Shown here in pieces: positions 8,981 through 17,833 of a stretch of DNA of 64,000 nt (its first letter is position 1; each line of letters begins with the position of its first letter). The DNA comes from Methylobacterium currus (lineage in GTDB: Bacteria; Pseudomonadota; Alphaproteobacteria; Rhizobiales; Beijerinckiaceae), in NCBI RefSeq assembly GCF_003058325.1, contig NZ_CP028843.1:5263001-5327000 (forward strand), given 5' to 3'. Below the pieces are notes generated by a model. The model worked only from the letters and a program-made list of their open reading frames with translations. It did no database searches and had not been told where the DNA came from. A program made the position numbers and the translations under genes.

Positions 8981-9814
8981 ATGAGGCGCCAGAACGCCAT
9001 CGCGGCCCCGCTCGCCGGGTTCACGCCACAGCATTTCGGCTTCGCGATCGAAGACGGCATCGCGACCGTGACCTTGAACCGGCCGGAGAAGAAGAACCCG
9101 CTCACCTTCGAGAGCTACGCCGAGCTGCGCGACACCTTCCGGGCCCTGCGCTTCGAGGAGAGCGTGACCGCGGTGGTCATCACCGGCGCCGGCGGCAATT
9201 TCTCGAGCGGCGGCGACGTGTTCGAGATCATCGAGCCGCTGACCACCATGGGGGCCGCCGACCTCCACGCCTTCACGACGATGACCGGCGACCTCGTCAA
9301 GGAGATGCGGGCCTGCCCGCAGCCGGTCGTGGCCGCCGTCGAGGGCGTCTGCGCGGGAGCGGGCGCGATCATCGCCATGGCCTCCGACCTGCGGGTGGCT
9401 GCGGCTGGCGCCAAGGTGGCGTTCCTGTTCAACCGGGTGGGGCTCGCCGGCTGCGACATGGGCGCCTGCGCGATCCTGCCCCGGATCATCGGCCAGGGCC
9501 GGGCCTCCGAACTCCTCTATACCGGCCGCTTCATGAGCGCCGAGGAGGGCGAGCGCTGGGGCTTCTTCAACCGCCTGGTGCCGGCGGGAGAATCCTTGAA
9601 GGCGGGCCGCGAGACCGCCCGCGCCCTGGTGCAGGGGCCGGCCTACGCCAACGGCCTGACCAAGCGGATGCTGCACATGGAATGGGCGATGGGGGTGGAT
9701 GCCGCCATCGACGCCGAGGCGATGGCCCAGGCGCTCTGCATGAAGACCCAGGATTTCCGCCGCGCCTTCGAGGCCTTTGCGGCGAAGACGAAGCCGGTCT
9801 TCGAGGGAAACTGA
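8435..9814 (+). CDS. Continuous MarR-regulator / enoyl-CoA hydratase reading frame
   Basis: From GTG 8435 (overlapping the SDR stop) to 9814 there is one open frame of 459 residues with no stop between two domains. Residues 1-182 form a MarR-type winged helix protein with an EIPA triplet repeat at its start; residues 183-459 are a complete crotonase-fold hydratase. A strong AGGGAGG five bases before an in-frame ATG at 8981 suggests the hydratase can also be made alone. Whether the cell makes a fused protein, two proteins or both cannot be told from sequence. The two parts are described separately below. Confidence 0.7.
   Translation: MNASVERPAGGLAEIPAEIPAEIPAHRSELRLWLRLLTTANTIEAEIRRRLRDRFNTTLPRFDLMAQLERAPDGIQLGELSRRMMVSNGNVTGLVERLAQEELIDRQVSESDRRAVQVRLTRQGRAVFTEMARAHADWIAELVGALDPAEQEALSAQLSALKASVRPGGAPAKPKQKRQGGTMRRQNAIAAPLAGFTPQHFGFAIEDGIATVTLNRPEKKNPLTFESYAELRDTFRALRFEESVTAVVITGAGGNFSSGGDVFEIIEPLTTMGAADLHAFTTMTGDLVKEMRACPQPVVAAVEGVCAGAGAIIAMASDLRVAAAGAKVAFLFNRVGLAGCDMGACAILPRIIGQGRASELLYTGRFMSAEEGERWGFFNRLVPAGESLKAGRETARALVQGPAYANGLTKRMLHMEWAMGVDAAIDAEAMAQALCMKTQDFRRAFEAFAAKTKPVFEGN
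8471..8506 (+). repeat. 12-bp unit repeated three times
   Basis: GCCGAGATCCCT twice and GCCGAGATCCCC once in tandem, encoding AEIP repeats at the N-terminus of the MarR domain. Copy number could vary between strains. Confidence 0.85.
8981..9814 (+). CDS. Enoyl-CoA hydratase/isomerase family protein
   Basis: A 277-residue crotonase-fold enzyme when started at ATG 8981 behind AGGGAGG. It has the oxyanion-hole segment [11 protein letters not shown], the second CoA-site segment [18 protein letters not shown], and [15 protein letters not shown] followed by ASELLYTGR, usual for hydratases of aromatic ring-cleavage or dearomatised-ring routes. It would hydrate an enoyl-CoA intermediate in the same operon as the acyl-CoA dehydrogenase and SDR. 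It is in frame with the preceding MarR domain. Confidence 0.87.
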   Translation: MRRQNAIAAPLAGFTPQHFGFAIEDGIATVTLNRPEKKNPLTFESYAELRDTFRALRFEESVTAVVITGAGGNFSSGGDVFEIIEPLTTMGAADLHAFTTMTGDLVKEMRACPQPVVAAVEGVCAGAGAIIAMASDLRVAAAGAKVAFLFNRVGLAGCDMGACAILPRIIGQGRASELLYTGRFMSAEEGERWGFFNRLVPAGESLKAGRETARALVQGPAYANGLTKRMLHMEWAMGVDAAIDAEAMAQALCMKTQDFRRAFEAFAAKTKPVFEGN

Positions 9815-9817
9815 GCG

Positions 9818-10963
9818 ATGCCGGACCGGACGTTCCTCGACTGGCCGTTCTTCGAGCCCCGCCACCGCGACCTCGCGGCGGAAGCCGACGATTGGGCCGC
9901 CCGCACCGTTCCCGGCCTCGTCGACCACCACGACGTCGACGGCTCGTGCCGGCGCCTCGTCGCGGCCCTCGGCGAGGCGGGTTTCCTGCGCTTCGCCGCC
10001 CCCGAGGACGGGGTGTTCGACGTGCGCGCGCTGTGCCTGCTGCGCGAGACCTTCGCCCGCCACGACGGGCTCGCCGATTTCGCCTTCGCCATGCAGGGCC
10101 TCGGCACCGGGGCGCTGACGCTGTCCGGCACGGCGGCGCATCGCGAGGCGGTGCTGCCCGGGGTGCGGGCCGGGCGCCGCATCGCCGCCTTCGCGCTGAC
10201 CGAGCCGGAGGCGGGCTCGGACGTGGCCCAGATCGCGCTGTCGGCGATGCCGACCGATGATGGAAGGGTGCGGCTCGACGGCGAGAAGACCTGGATCTCG
10301 AATGGCGGCATCGCCGACCATTACGTCGTCTTCGCCCGCAGCGGCGAGGCGCCGGGTGCGCGGGGCCTCTCGGCCTATTGGGTGCCGGCGGACACGCCCG
10401 GCCTGACGATCGCCGAGCGCCTCGACACCATCGCGCCCCATCCGCTCGCGCGCCTGCGCTTCGAGGATTGCCGGGTGCCGGAGGAGAACCGCATCGGCGA
10501 GGCCGGGGCCGGGTTCAAGGTCGCGATGGCGACGCTCGACGTCTTCCGCTCGACCGTCGGCGCCGCGGCTTTGGGCTTTGCCCGCCGCGCCCTCGACGCC
10601 TCCCTGGAGCGGGCGCAATCCCGCAAGTTGTTCGGGGCGCCGCTTTCCGCGATGCAGCTGACCCAGACCAGCCTCGCCGAGATGGCGACGGCGATCGATT
10701 CCGCGGCGCTCCATGTCTACCGCGCCGCCTGGACCCGGGATTCCGGCGCGCCCCGCATCACCCGCGAGGCCGCGATGGCCAAGATGGTGGCGACGGAAGC
10801 CGCGCAAGAGGTGATCGACCGGGCGGTGCAGCTCCACGGCGGCGAGGGCGTCCGCTCCGGCTCGGTGCCGGAGACGCTCTACCGCGAGATCCGCGCGCTG
10901 CGGATCTACGAGGGCGCCACCGAGGTCCAGAAGCTCGTCATCGCCCGCCAGATTCTCGCCTGA
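9818..10963 (+). CDS. Acyl-CoA dehydrogenase
   Basis: This 381-residue FAD flavoprotein starts three bases after the hydratase stop. It shows the FAD/substrate motif [17 protein letters not shown], and the C-terminal catalytic segment [18 protein letters not shown], where the Glu of YEG is the expected base. It would introduce a double bond into the CoA thioester made by the upstream steps. The electron acceptor (ETF) is not in this window. Confidence 0.9.
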   Translation: MPDRTFLDWPFFEPRHRDLAAEADDWAARTVPGLVDHHDVDGSCRRLVAALGEAGFLRFAAPEDGVFDVRALCLLRETFARHDGLADFAFAMQGLGTGALTLSGTAAHREAVLPGVRAGRRIAAFALTEPEAGSDVAQIALSAMPTDDGRVRLDGEKTWISNGGIADHYVVFARSGEAPGARGLSAYWVPADTPGLTIAERLDTIAPHPLARLRFEDCRVPEENRIGEAGAGFKVAMATLDVFRSTVGAAALGFARRALDASLERAQSRKLFGAPLSAMQLTQTSLAEMATAIDSAALHVYRAAWTRDSGAPRITREAAMAKMVATEAAQEVIDRAVQLHGGEGVRSGSVPETLYREIRALRIYEGATEVQKLVIARQILA

Positions 10964-10996
10964 GGGCGGAGTCTCGCCAGAGGAGAGGAGTGTCCG

Positions 10997-12736
10997 ATGG
11001 AGGCTGCCGTGCCGGAGACCCGTATGCCGCAGACCGTCACGTTCGCGCATCAGGAGGCTGCCCTCGGGACCGAATCCGGCCCCGGTGCCAGCCCCTGGAC
11101 GCGGCGTCCCGACACGTTCGTGCGGGACAACCTGCCGCCGCCGGACCGGATGCCGGACTTCATCAATCTCGACCGGCTCGGCTATCCCGAGCACCTGAAC
11201 GCCACCGTCGAGTTGGTCGACCGCCACGTCGCGGAGGGGCGCGGCGAGCGGGTGGCCCTCGTCGGCGAGACCGTCACCTGGACCTATGCCGAGCTGAAGC
11301 GGCAGATCGACCGGATGGCGAACGTCCTCACCGACCGGCTCGGGCTGGTGCCGGGTGGCCGGGTGCTGCTGCGCTCGGCCAACAACCCGACCAAGGTCGC
11401 GCTCTACCTCGCGATCATCAAGGCGGGCGGCATCGTGGTGGCGACGATGCCGCTGCTGCGGGCGAAGGAACTGACCCAGATCCTCGACAAGGCCCGGATC
11501 CCGCTGGCGCTCTGCGACGCCGGGCTCATCGACGAGATGGCGAAGGCGGCGGACGGACGGGCCGCGCCGGTGCGGGTCGTGACCTGGCGCGGCGCCGCCG
11601 GGGGCGAACTCGGAGATCTCCTCAGCACCGCCTCCGACAGCTTCGAGGCGGCCCCGACCCGGGCCGACGATCCCTGCCTCCTCGGCTTCACCTCCGGCAC
11701 GACCGGCCTGCCGAAGGCGACGATCCACTACCAGCGCGACCTCCTGGTGATCTGCGACTGTTACGCCCGCGAGGTGCTGCGGGCGACCCAAGACGACGTG
11801 TTCATCGGCTCGCCGCCCCTCGCCTTCACCTTCGGCCTCGGCGGCCTGGTGCTGTTTCCGTTCCGGGTCGGCGCCCGGGCGGTCTTGCTCGAGAAGGCCG
11901 GGCCGGCGGACCTTGCCGCCGCGATCGCCCGCCACCGCGCCACGATCCTGTTCACGGCACCGACCGCGTACCGGGCGATGCTGGGGCTGATCGGCCAGCA
12001 CGACCTGTCGTCCTTGCGAAAATGCGTCTCGGCCGGCGAGACCCTGCCGGCGCCGACCTTCCATGCCTGGCAGAAGGCCACGGGCCTGACGCTGATGGAC
12101 GGCATCGGCGCGACCGAGATGCTGCACATCTTCATCGCCTCGCCCGAGGACGAGATCCGGCCCGGCGCCACCGGCAAGCCGGTGCCGGGCTACGAGGCAA
12201 GGGTGATCGACGCCGAGGGCCGACCCTGCCCGCCCGGGGTGCCGGGGCGGCTCGCGGTGCGCGGGCCGATCGGCTGCCGCTACCTCGCCGACGAGCGCCA
12301 GACGGTTTACGTGCAGGACGGCTGGAACGTCACCGGCGACACCTACCTCCAGGACGAGGACGGCTATTTCTGGTTCCAGGCCCGCAACGACGACATGATC
12401 GTCTCGGCCGGCTACAACATCGCCGGGCCGGAGGTGGAGGCGAGCCTGCTCGCCCACACGGCGGTGGCCGAATGCGGCGTCGTCGCGGCGCCCTGCCCCG
12501 AGCGCGGCCGCATCGTCGCCGCCTACGTGGTGCTGAATCCCGGCTTCGCCGGCGACGCGGCGCTGACGAAGGCGCTGCAGGAGCACGTCAAGCAGGACCT
12601 CGCGCCCTACAAGTATCCGCGGGCGGTGCATTACGTGCCGGCCCTGCCCAAGACCGAATCCGGCAAGCTGCAACGCTTCGCCTTGCGCAAGCAGGCCGAG
12701 GCGGAGGCCGCGACCATTCAGGGAGAGACCGCATGA
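10997..12736 (+). CDS. Benzoate-CoA ligase family protein, probable 2-aminobenzoate-CoA ligase
   Basis: A 579-residue adenylate-forming ligase. It has the P-loop FTSGTTGLPKATIHY (around residue 230), the A5-type segment MDGIGATEMLHIF, and the C-terminal lysine motif PKTESGKLQR. Length and GATEMLHIF match ligases that activate benzoate or 2-aminobenzoate. It would commit the imported acid to the CoA pathway. ATG 10997 follows AGAGGAGAGGAG; an internal Met at residue 12 is an alternative start. The stop overlaps the RidA start as ATGA. Confidence 0.88.
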   Translation: MEAAVPETRMPQTVTFAHQEAALGTESGPGASPWTRRPDTFVRDNLPPPDRMPDFINLDRLGYPEHLNATVELVDRHVAEGRGERVALVGETVTWTYAELKRQIDRMANVLTDRLGLVPGGRVLLRSANNPTKVALYLAIIKAGGIVVATMPLLRAKELTQILDKARIPLALCDAGLIDEMAKAADGRAAPVRVVTWRGAAGGELGDLLSTASDSFEAAPTRADDPCLLGFTSGTTGLPKATIHYQRDLLVICDCYAREVLRATQDDVFIGSPPLAFTFGLGGLVLFPFRVGARAVLLEKAGPADLAAAIARHRATILFTAPTAYRAMLGLIGQHDLSSLRKCVSAGETLPAPTFHAWQKATGLTLMDGIGATEMLHIFIASPEDEIRPGATGKPVPGYEARVIDAEGRPCPPGVPGRLAVRGPIGCRYLADERQTVYVQDGWNVTGDTYLQDEDGYFWFQARNDDMIVSAGYNIAGPEVEASLLAHTAVAECGVVAAPCPERGRIVAAYVVLNPGFAGDAALTKALQEHVKQDLAPYKYPRAVHYVPALPKTESGKLQRFALRKQAEAEAATIQGETA

Positions 12737-13176
12737 CCGCCAGCCCGATCCCGCTCCGTCCCGAAACGGAAGCGCCTGCCCTGACCACCCTCCAGCCCCC
12801 GGGCTGGAAGAAGCCGAAGGGCTATGCCAACGGCATGGCCGGCCGCGGCACCGTGGTGATGACCGGTGGCCTGATCGGCTGGGACGCGGACGAGGTGCTG
12901 GCCGAGGGCTTCATCCCTCAGGTCGAGCAGATCCTGCGCAACATCCTCGCCGTGCTGGCCGAGGCCGGCGCCGGGCCGGAGCACGTCGCCCGCCTGACCT
13001 GGTACGTGCGCAGCGTCGACACCTACCGCGCGTCGCTGGCCGAGCTCGGCCCCGTCTACCGCCGGGTGATGGGCCGGAACTTTCCGGCCATGGCCCTCGT
13101 CGGCGTCGCCGACCTCGTCGAGCCGGGCGCGCTGGTCGAGATCGAGGCGACCGCGATCGTGCCGGACGAAGCCTGA
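12733..13176 (+). CDS. RidA-family (YjgF/UK114) protein
   Basis: A 147-residue RidA-fold protein with an N-terminal extension. RidA enzymes hydrolyse reactive enamines and imines. Visible fold signatures include the central VVMTGGLIGWD strand and RNILAVLAEAGAGPEHVARLTWYV, while the end reads PGALVEIEATAIV. The family's usual arginine before the C-terminal strand is not evident, so it may use a variant active site. Here it may release ammonia from the amino-cyclohexene intermediate expected from 2-aminobenzoyl-CoA reduction. ATGA overlaps link it to the ligase and the hydrolase. Confidence 0.87.
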   Translation: MTASPIPLRPETEAPALTTLQPPGWKKPKGYANGMAGRGTVVMTGGLIGWDADEVLAEGFIPQVEQILRNILAVLAEAGAGPEHVARLTWYVRSVDTYRASLAELGPVYRRVMGRNFPAMALVGVADLVEPGALVEIEATAIVPDEA

Positions 13177-14033
13177 TGCAGCCGGTCTCCCTGCAACCAG
13201 TATCCTGGACCACCGGCGGTGCCCTGGGGGATCGCGACCGCGCCTACGACAATGTCGGGGCGATCCCCGACGCCAGGAGCTACCCGGCGCGCTGGAGCGA
13301 GGCCGCCGCCTCCTTCCGCGAGCGCCTGTCGGCGGAAGGACGCGCCCGCCTCGGCCTGCTTTACGGGGCCGGCCCGCGCCACGCCTACGACCTGTTCCTG
13401 CCCGACGGCACGCCGCGGGGCCTCGCGGTGTTCGTCCATGGCGGCTACTGGAAGGCCTTCGACCGCTCGGTCTGGTCGCATCTCGCCGCGGGCCCCCTCG
13501 CCCACGGCCTCGCCGTCGCGCTGCCGAGCTACACTTTGTGCCCGGAGGCGCGCATCGCCGCCATCACGGCCGAGATCGCCGCCTTCCTCGACCGTGCTGC
13601 CGCCGAGGTGGCGGGACCGGTCCGCCTCTCCGGCCACTCCGCCGGCGGCCACCTCGTCACCCGGATGCTCTGCGCCGACGTCGACCTCGCCTGTGCGGAG
13701 CGCATCGCGCGGGTCGTGTCGATCAGCGGCGTCCACGACCTGCGCCCGCTCCTCGGCACGGGGATGAACGAGGTGCTGCATCTCGATCCCGCCGAGGCCC
13801 GGGCCGAGAGCCCTGCCTTGCGCGAACCGCGCCCGGGCGCCCGGCTGGTCGCCGTCGCAGGGAGCGACGAACTGCCGGAGTTCCGGCGCCAGAACCTGCT
13901 GCTGCCGACGGTCTGGCATGGGCTCGGGGCGGAGACGCAGGCGTTCGAGATCGCGGACCGGCATCATTTCAGCGTCATCGAGGACCTGACCGATCCCGGC
14001 AGCGCGCTGACGCGGGCGCTGGCCGGCGGCTGA
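13176..14033 (+). CDS. Alpha/beta hydrolase, arylformamidase (kynurenine formamidase)-like
   Basis: A 285-residue esterase-fold protein. HGGYWKAFDRSVW near residue 89 is the HGGxW oxyanion motif of kynurenine formamidases, SGHSAGGHL near residue 153 holds the nucleophile serine, and DRHHFSVIEDL near the end offers the catalytic His. It may release anthranilate precursors from formylated kynurenine, or hydrolyse a pathway ester or thioester. Its start overlaps the RidA stop (TGATG), and it is the last gene of the CoA operon. Confidence 0.8.
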   Translation: MQPVSLQPVSWTTGGALGDRDRAYDNVGAIPDARSYPARWSEAAASFRERLSAEGRARLGLLYGAGPRHAYDLFLPDGTPRGLAVFVHGGYWKAFDRSVWSHLAAGPLAHGLAVALPSYTLCPEARIAAITAEIAAFLDRAAAEVAGPVRLSGHSAGGHLVTRMLCADVDLACAERIARVVSISGVHDLRPLLGTGMNEVLHLDPAEARAESPALREPRPGARLVAVAGSDELPEFRRQNLLLPTVWHGLGAETQAFEIADRHHFSVIEDLTDPGSALTRALAGG

Positions 14034-14075
14034 CCGCAGGCTTTGCCGATCTCCCGCCGCGATGGCACAAGCCCC

Positions 14076-14109
14076 GCATCAGGGCAGGTCCTGCATCAGG
14101 GCAAGTCCT
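14076..14109 (+). repeat. 17-bp tandem repeat before map
   Basis: Two adjacent 17-base units (14076-14092 and 14093-14109) differ at one base, with a partial third copy after them. They lie between the hydrolase and methionine aminopeptidase genes. Confidence 0.8.
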
Positions 14110-14149
14110 GCAGCAGGGAATGCCGATCGGCCGCGCGAGGGATGACGAC

Positions 14150-14902
14150 ATGACAGTGTCGAGCGACGAGGAACTGGAAAGCCTGCGCCGGATCGGTCGC
14201 ATCGTCGCCGAGACCCTGGAGACGATGGGCCGGGCGATCGAGCCCGGCATGACCACGGCCGAACTCGACCGGATCGGGCGCGATTGCCTGGAGCGGGCGG
14301 GCGCCCGGTCGGCGCCCGAGACGGTCTACGGCTTTCCCGGCGCGACCTGCATCAGCGTCAACGAGGAGGTCGCCCACGGCATCCCGGGCGAGCGCCGGAT
14401 TTCTCCGGGCGACCTCGTCAACATCGACGTCTCGGCCGAGAAGGACGGCTGGTTCTCCGATACCGGCGCCTCCTTCGCGGTGCCGCCGGTGACCCGGGCG
14501 GTCGAGCGCCTGTGCCGGGACGGGCGCCGGGCGATGTGGACCGGGCTGCGCCAGGTCGGAGCCGGCAAGCCGCTCGCCGGCATCGGCCGGGCGGTCGGCG
14601 CCTTCGCCAAGAAGAACGGCTACACCCTGGTGCGCAACCTCGCCAGCCACGGGGTCGGCGCCTCGCTGCACGAGGAGCCGACCGAGATCGCGACCTGGCC
14701 CGACGCCTCCGAGCGCCGGATCATGGCGGAGGGGCTGGTCTTCACCGTCGAGCCGTTCCTGTCTCTGGGCGCCGACTTCGCCGAGAACGGCGACGATCCC
14801 TGGACCCTCTACAGCCGGCCGCGGGCGCCGACGGTCCAGTACGAGCACACGGTAGTGGCGACCCGCAACGGGCCGCTCGTCCTCACCATGCCGGGGCAGT
14901 AG
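14150..14902 (+). CDS. map: Methionine aminopeptidase, type I
   Basis: A 250-residue M24 metallopeptidase that removes the initiator Met from new proteins. The metal ligands of the pita-bread fold are visible in VNIDVSAEKDGWFSDTGASF (two Asp), ASHGVGASLHEEP (His), FTVEPF (Glu) and VQYEHTVV (Glu). The ATG at 14150 is preferred because GCGAGGG precedes it; an in-frame ATG at 14120 would add ten residues. It lacks the N-terminal zinc-finger extension. It may be a second Map, since many relatives have another copy elsewhere. Confidence 0.9.
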   Translation: MTVSSDEELESLRRIGRIVAETLETMGRAIEPGMTTAELDRIGRDCLERAGARSAPETVYGFPGATCISVNEEVAHGIPGERRISPGDLVNIDVSAEKDGWFSDTGASFAVPPVTRAVERLCRDGRRAMWTGLRQVGAGKPLAGIGRAVGAFAKKNGYTLVRNLASHGVGASLHEEPTEIATWPDASERRIMAEGLVFTVEPFLSLGADFAENGDDPWTLYSRPRAPTVQYEHTVVATRNGPLVLTMPGQ

Positions 14903-14911
14903 GCGCCGCCG

Positions 14912-15829
14912 TCAGCGCAGCCAGTAGCGCTCGGGCTCGAGCGGCGGCGGCACCGGCTCGCCGAGGGCATCCTGCACGACGCGATCGACGGTGCGCAGCA
15001 GCGCGTCGAGGGGCAGGTCGTTGGCGGCGGCGCCGAATGGCTCCTCCAGCTCGTCGCCGAGCGCGTCGAGGCCGAAGAACGTGTAGGCGACGAGTGCCGT
15101 GGCCACCGGTGTGCCCCAGCCGAGGGAAGCGGCCAGCCCGAAGGGCAGGAGCAGGCAGTAGAGCCAGGCGGTCCGGTAGAGGAGCAGCGTATAGGCGAAG
15201 GGCAAGGGCGTGCCCTGGATGCGCTCGCAGGCCGCCTGCACGCCCGAGAGCCCGGCGAGCTTCTGCTCCATCAGGCCGAAGGACACGTCGCTCAACGTCC
15301 CCTGACGGAGCGCCTCGCCGAGGTCGGCGGCGAGGTTCGACAAGGCCGCATCGGCCGGGCTGGCGCAGGCCGGCAGCCGCCCGCGCTCGGCCTCCGGCAG
15401 GAAATGGGCCGCCGCCACGGCCGCGTCGCGCCCGCGCAGGCGGGCATGGAGCGCATGGGCGAAGCCCGCGAGGCGGTTGAGGCAGCGCCGGCGGCGCGCC
15501 TCCTCGCCCTCGGGCAAGAGCGCCCCGAGCAGGCGGGCGAGGCTCCGCGCCTCGACGATCAGGGAGCCCCAGACCTTCCGGGCCTCCCACCAGCGGTCGT
15601 AGCAGGCGTTGTTGCGGAAGCTGAGGAAGATCGACAGGGCGAGGCCGATCAGGGTGAACGGCCCGATGCCCGCGTTGAGCGGGATCGCATGGGCCCAGCC
15701 CTGCTCCGTCGCGACGACCAGGCAGGCGACCGCCGTGAGGCCGATCACCTGCGGGGCGATCTGCGGCAGGATCGACCCGCGCAGCGCGAACAGGATCGCG
15801 AAGGCGCCGGGACGGGGACGGACGATCAT
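14912..15829 (-). CDS. Bestrophin-like (UPF0187) membrane channel protein
   Basis: A 305-residue membrane protein. Family signatures are present: FLSFRNNACYDRWWEARKVWG near residues 68-90, the segment IQGTPLPFAYTLLLYRTAWL, and FFGLDALGDELEEPFG near residue 255. Bacterial members form anion or cation channels in the inner membrane. It converges with map, ten bases apart. A GC hairpin lies upstream, between it and the YceI operon. Confidence 0.88.
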   Translation of the reverse strand: MIVRPRPGAFAILFALRGSILPQIAPQVIGLTAVACLVVATEQGWAHAIPLNAGIGPFTLIGLALSIFLSFRNNACYDRWWEARKVWGSLIVEARSLARLLGALLPEGEEARRRRCLNRLAGFAHALHARLRGRDAAVAAAHFLPEAERGRLPACASPADAALSNLAADLGEALRQGTLSDVSFGLMEQKLAGLSGVQAACERIQGTPLPFAYTLLLYRTAWLYCLLLPFGLAASLGWGTPVATALVAYTFFGLDALGDELEEPFGAAANDLPLDALLRTVDRVVQDALGEPVPPPLEPERYWLR

Positions 15830-15850
15830 GACGGGACACGCTGGCCGGGA

Positions 15851-15876
15851 CCGGGGGCGCGGTCATCCGCCCCCGG
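15851..15876 (-). terminator. GC-rich hairpin after the YceI operon
   Basis: Arms CCGGGGGCG (15851-15859) and CGCCCCCGG (15868-15876) form a 9-bp stem with an 8-base loop, between the end of the YceI operon and the start of the bestrophin gene. No T-tract is present. Confidence 0.5.
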
Positions 15877-15897
15877 GGAGCCGAGGTCAAGCGCTCG

Positions 15898-16464
15898 TCA
15901 GCCGCCCGACTTCGCATTCGCCGTCACGTCGATATCGACCCCGACCTGCAGGGCGACCATCGAGTCGTTGGCCCAGGGGCCCTGGCCGACGCCGTAATCG
16001 GTGCGCACGAGGTCGAGATGGCCGACCGCGTGGGCGGTGCCGCCCGAGACCGTGAGGCGGAACGGCAGGGTCACGTCCTTGCGCATCCCGCGGATCGTGA
16101 GCGTGCCGACCGCGTCGTAGGCGTCGCCACCCTTCGCGACGAAGCGGGTCGCCTCGAAGCGGGCCTGCTTGTCCTTGGAGGCGTTGAACCAGTCGGCCTG
16201 CGGCAGAGCCTCGTCGCGCTGCTTGTCGCCGGTCTCGGCGCTGGTCAGGTCGACGAGCACGACGGCCCTGCCGGCCTCGGGCTTCTGCGGATCGAAGCTG
16301 ATCTGCGCGTCGTAGCGGGTGAAGCGGCCCTTGAAGGGCGCGCCGACCTGGATGCCCGAGAAGCCGATGCGGCTCTTCCCCGGATCGACGGTCCAGTCGG
16401 CGGCGTGCGCGGCGACGGGAGCGGCGAGCAGGCCGGCAGCGAGGGCGAGGCGGAGGAACGTCAT
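15898..16464 (-). CDS. YceI-family periplasmic protein (second copy)
   Basis: A 188-residue lipocalin-like YceI protein with a signal peptide ending VAAHA, then ADWTVDPGKSRIGFSG. Members bind polyisoprenoid lipids in the periplasm. The ATG at 16464 overlaps the stop of the cytochrome b561 gene, so the two are co-translated. It differs clearly from the YceI at 17094, so the pair is not a recent duplication. Confidence 0.88.
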   Translation of the reverse strand: MTFLRLALAAGLLAAPVAAHAADWTVDPGKSRIGFSGIQVGAPFKGRFTRYDAQISFDPQKPEAGRAVVLVDLTSAETGDKQRDEALPQADWFNASKDKQARFEATRFVAKGGDAYDAVGTLTIRGMRKDVTLPFRLTVSGGTAHAVGHLDLVRTDYGVGQGPWANDSMVALQVGVDIDVTANAKSGG

Positions 16465-17066
16465 CGCGAGGAAACCTCGGGTTTCGCAGCCGGCCGCGGC
16501 ACCAGGGGCAGCATCCGCCACAGGGTGTCGTCGCGCAGCGCGAGGTGGTGGCGCAGGGCCGCGCCGATATGCAGGAGCAGGAGAGCCATCAGCAGCCAGG
16601 CGCCGGTGCTGTGCACGAGCTTCAGCACGCCCTCGATCGCCGCCTTGTTCGGCAGCTCGGGCAGGACCGGCAGATGCGGCCACGGGATCACCCCGTAGAG
16701 CACCGTCGGGATGTTGTAGGGCGAGGCCGAGACCATCGCCCAGCCGACGAGCGGCATGGCGAGAAGCAGCCCGTAGAGCGCCAGATGCGCCGCCCCCGCC
16801 GCCCGCCGCTCGGCCTTCGGCATCGTGTCGGGCAGCGGCGGCGGCCGGTGGAACAGGCGCCAGACGACCCGCACGGCCATCAGCACCAGCACGGTGAGGC
16901 CGATGGACTTGTGCCACTGGTAGAACGCGAAGCGATCCATCGGCGCGAGCGGTCCCCGCGTCATCGCGAGGCCCAACCCTAGGAGGGCCAGGATGCCGAG
17001 GGCGATCAGCCAGTGCAGCACGATCGCGACGAGGGTGTAGCGACGGGGCGTCGCGACCGTGTGCAT
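16461..17066 (-). CDS. Cytochrome b561 family protein
   Basis: This 201-residue inner-membrane di-heme cytochrome b has four hydrophobic segments. Candidate heme ligands are the histidines in IVLHWLIALG, FYQWHKSIGL, LKLVHSTGAW and LLLLHIGAAL, one per helix as expected. It lies between two YceI genes, a common pairing thought to link electron transfer with an isoprenoid carrier. Confidence 0.92.
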   Translation of the reverse strand: MHTVATPRRYTLVAIVLHWLIALGILALLGLGLAMTRGPLAPMDRFAFYQWHKSIGLTVLVLMAVRVVWRLFHRPPPLPDTMPKAERRAAGAAHLALYGLLLAMPLVGWAMVSASPYNIPTVLYGVIPWPHLPVLPELPNKAAIEGVLKLVHSTGAWLLMALLLLHIGAALRHHLALRDDTLWRMLPLVPRPAAKPEVSSR

Positions 17067-17093
17067 GATTTGAGACCCTTCGGCCGCGGGGCG

Positions 17094-17708
17094 TTAGTCC
17101 TTGCGCTCGAAGGCGCCGTTGAGGACCAGGTGGACCTCGTCGCTGATCGCCGGCACGAAGGTCTTCACGCCGAAATCCGAGCGCTTGATCGTGCCCTTGG
17201 CCTCGAAGCCGACCGTGACCTTCTTGTTGATCGGGTTGGCGCCGGCGCCGACCAGCGTCACGTCGAGGGTCACGGGCTTGGTCACGCCGTGCAGGGTCAG
17301 GTCGCCGGTGACCTTGGCCTTGTCCTTGCCCTCGGGCGTCACCTTGGTGGAGGTGAAGGTCATCTCCGGAAACTGGGCGACGTCGAGCCACTTGTCGCTC
17401 TTCAGCGAGTCCATCATGTGCTGGCTCGGAGTGTAGAGCGACTTCACCGGGATGGTGACCTTCAGACGGCTCTCGGCGGGCTTGCTCGGCTGCAGCTCCA
17501 GGGAGCCGGAGACGTCCGAGAAGATGCCCGTATACGGCGAGAAGCCGAAATGCGTGACGGTGAACACCGCCTGGGTGTGGCTGGGATCGACCGCGTAGGT
17601 GCCCGCCTGGATCTGGGCAGGGTCACGGGTCGCCGCTCCTTGAGCGCCCGCCGGGGCGGCAAGAGCGAGGCCGGCGGCGAGGCCGAGGGCGAGAACGGAC
17701 AGCTTCAC
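17094..17708 (-). CDS. YceI-family periplasmic protein (first copy)
   Basis: A 204-residue protein with a signal peptide ending APAGAQG, then the YceI core starting AGTYAVDPSHTQAVFTVTHFGFS and ending VKTFVPAISDEVHLVLNG. It is the first gene of the leftward YceI-b561-YceI operon and divergent from a LysR gene, whose product may control it. Confidence 0.92.
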   Translation of the reverse strand: MKLSVLALGLAAGLALAAPAGAQGAATRDPAQIQAGTYAVDPSHTQAVFTVTHFGFSPYTGIFSDVSGSLELQPSKPAESRLKVTIPVKSLYTPSQHMMDSLKSDKWLDVAQFPEMTFTSTKVTPEGKDKAKVTGDLTLHGVTKPVTLDVTLVGAGANPINKKVTVGFEAKGTIKRSDFGVKTFVPAISDEVHLVLNGAFERKD

Positions 17709-17833
17709 GAGAACAACTCCGTGTCGGCAGGGCCGGGCGGGGCCTGTGCTCAGGCCTCCCGCACCGCACCCTGCGGTCGGCGCACGGATTAAGCCGGTTC
17801 CGTCGCGGGCGTAAGACAGCTAAACCGGGACAC

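Noticed and set aside
8435..9814. Possibility that the MarR-hydratase frame is only a shadow reading
   Set aside because: Both domains show conserved motifs in the same frame, so the frame is real; only the question of fusion versus internal start remains open.
8126..12673. A 1515-codon open frame on the minus strand opposite the CoA-pathway operon
   Set aside because: It mirrors five well-recognised plus-strand genes and has shadow composition (Ala/Gly/Arg/His/Asp-rich, no domain). High GC at third codon positions removes stops on the opposite strand.
10378..12732. A long plus frame running through the acyl-CoA dehydrogenase and ligase genes into RidA
   Set aside because: Only the last 147 codons (RidA) are conserved; the rest is an off-frame reading of the two upstream genes.
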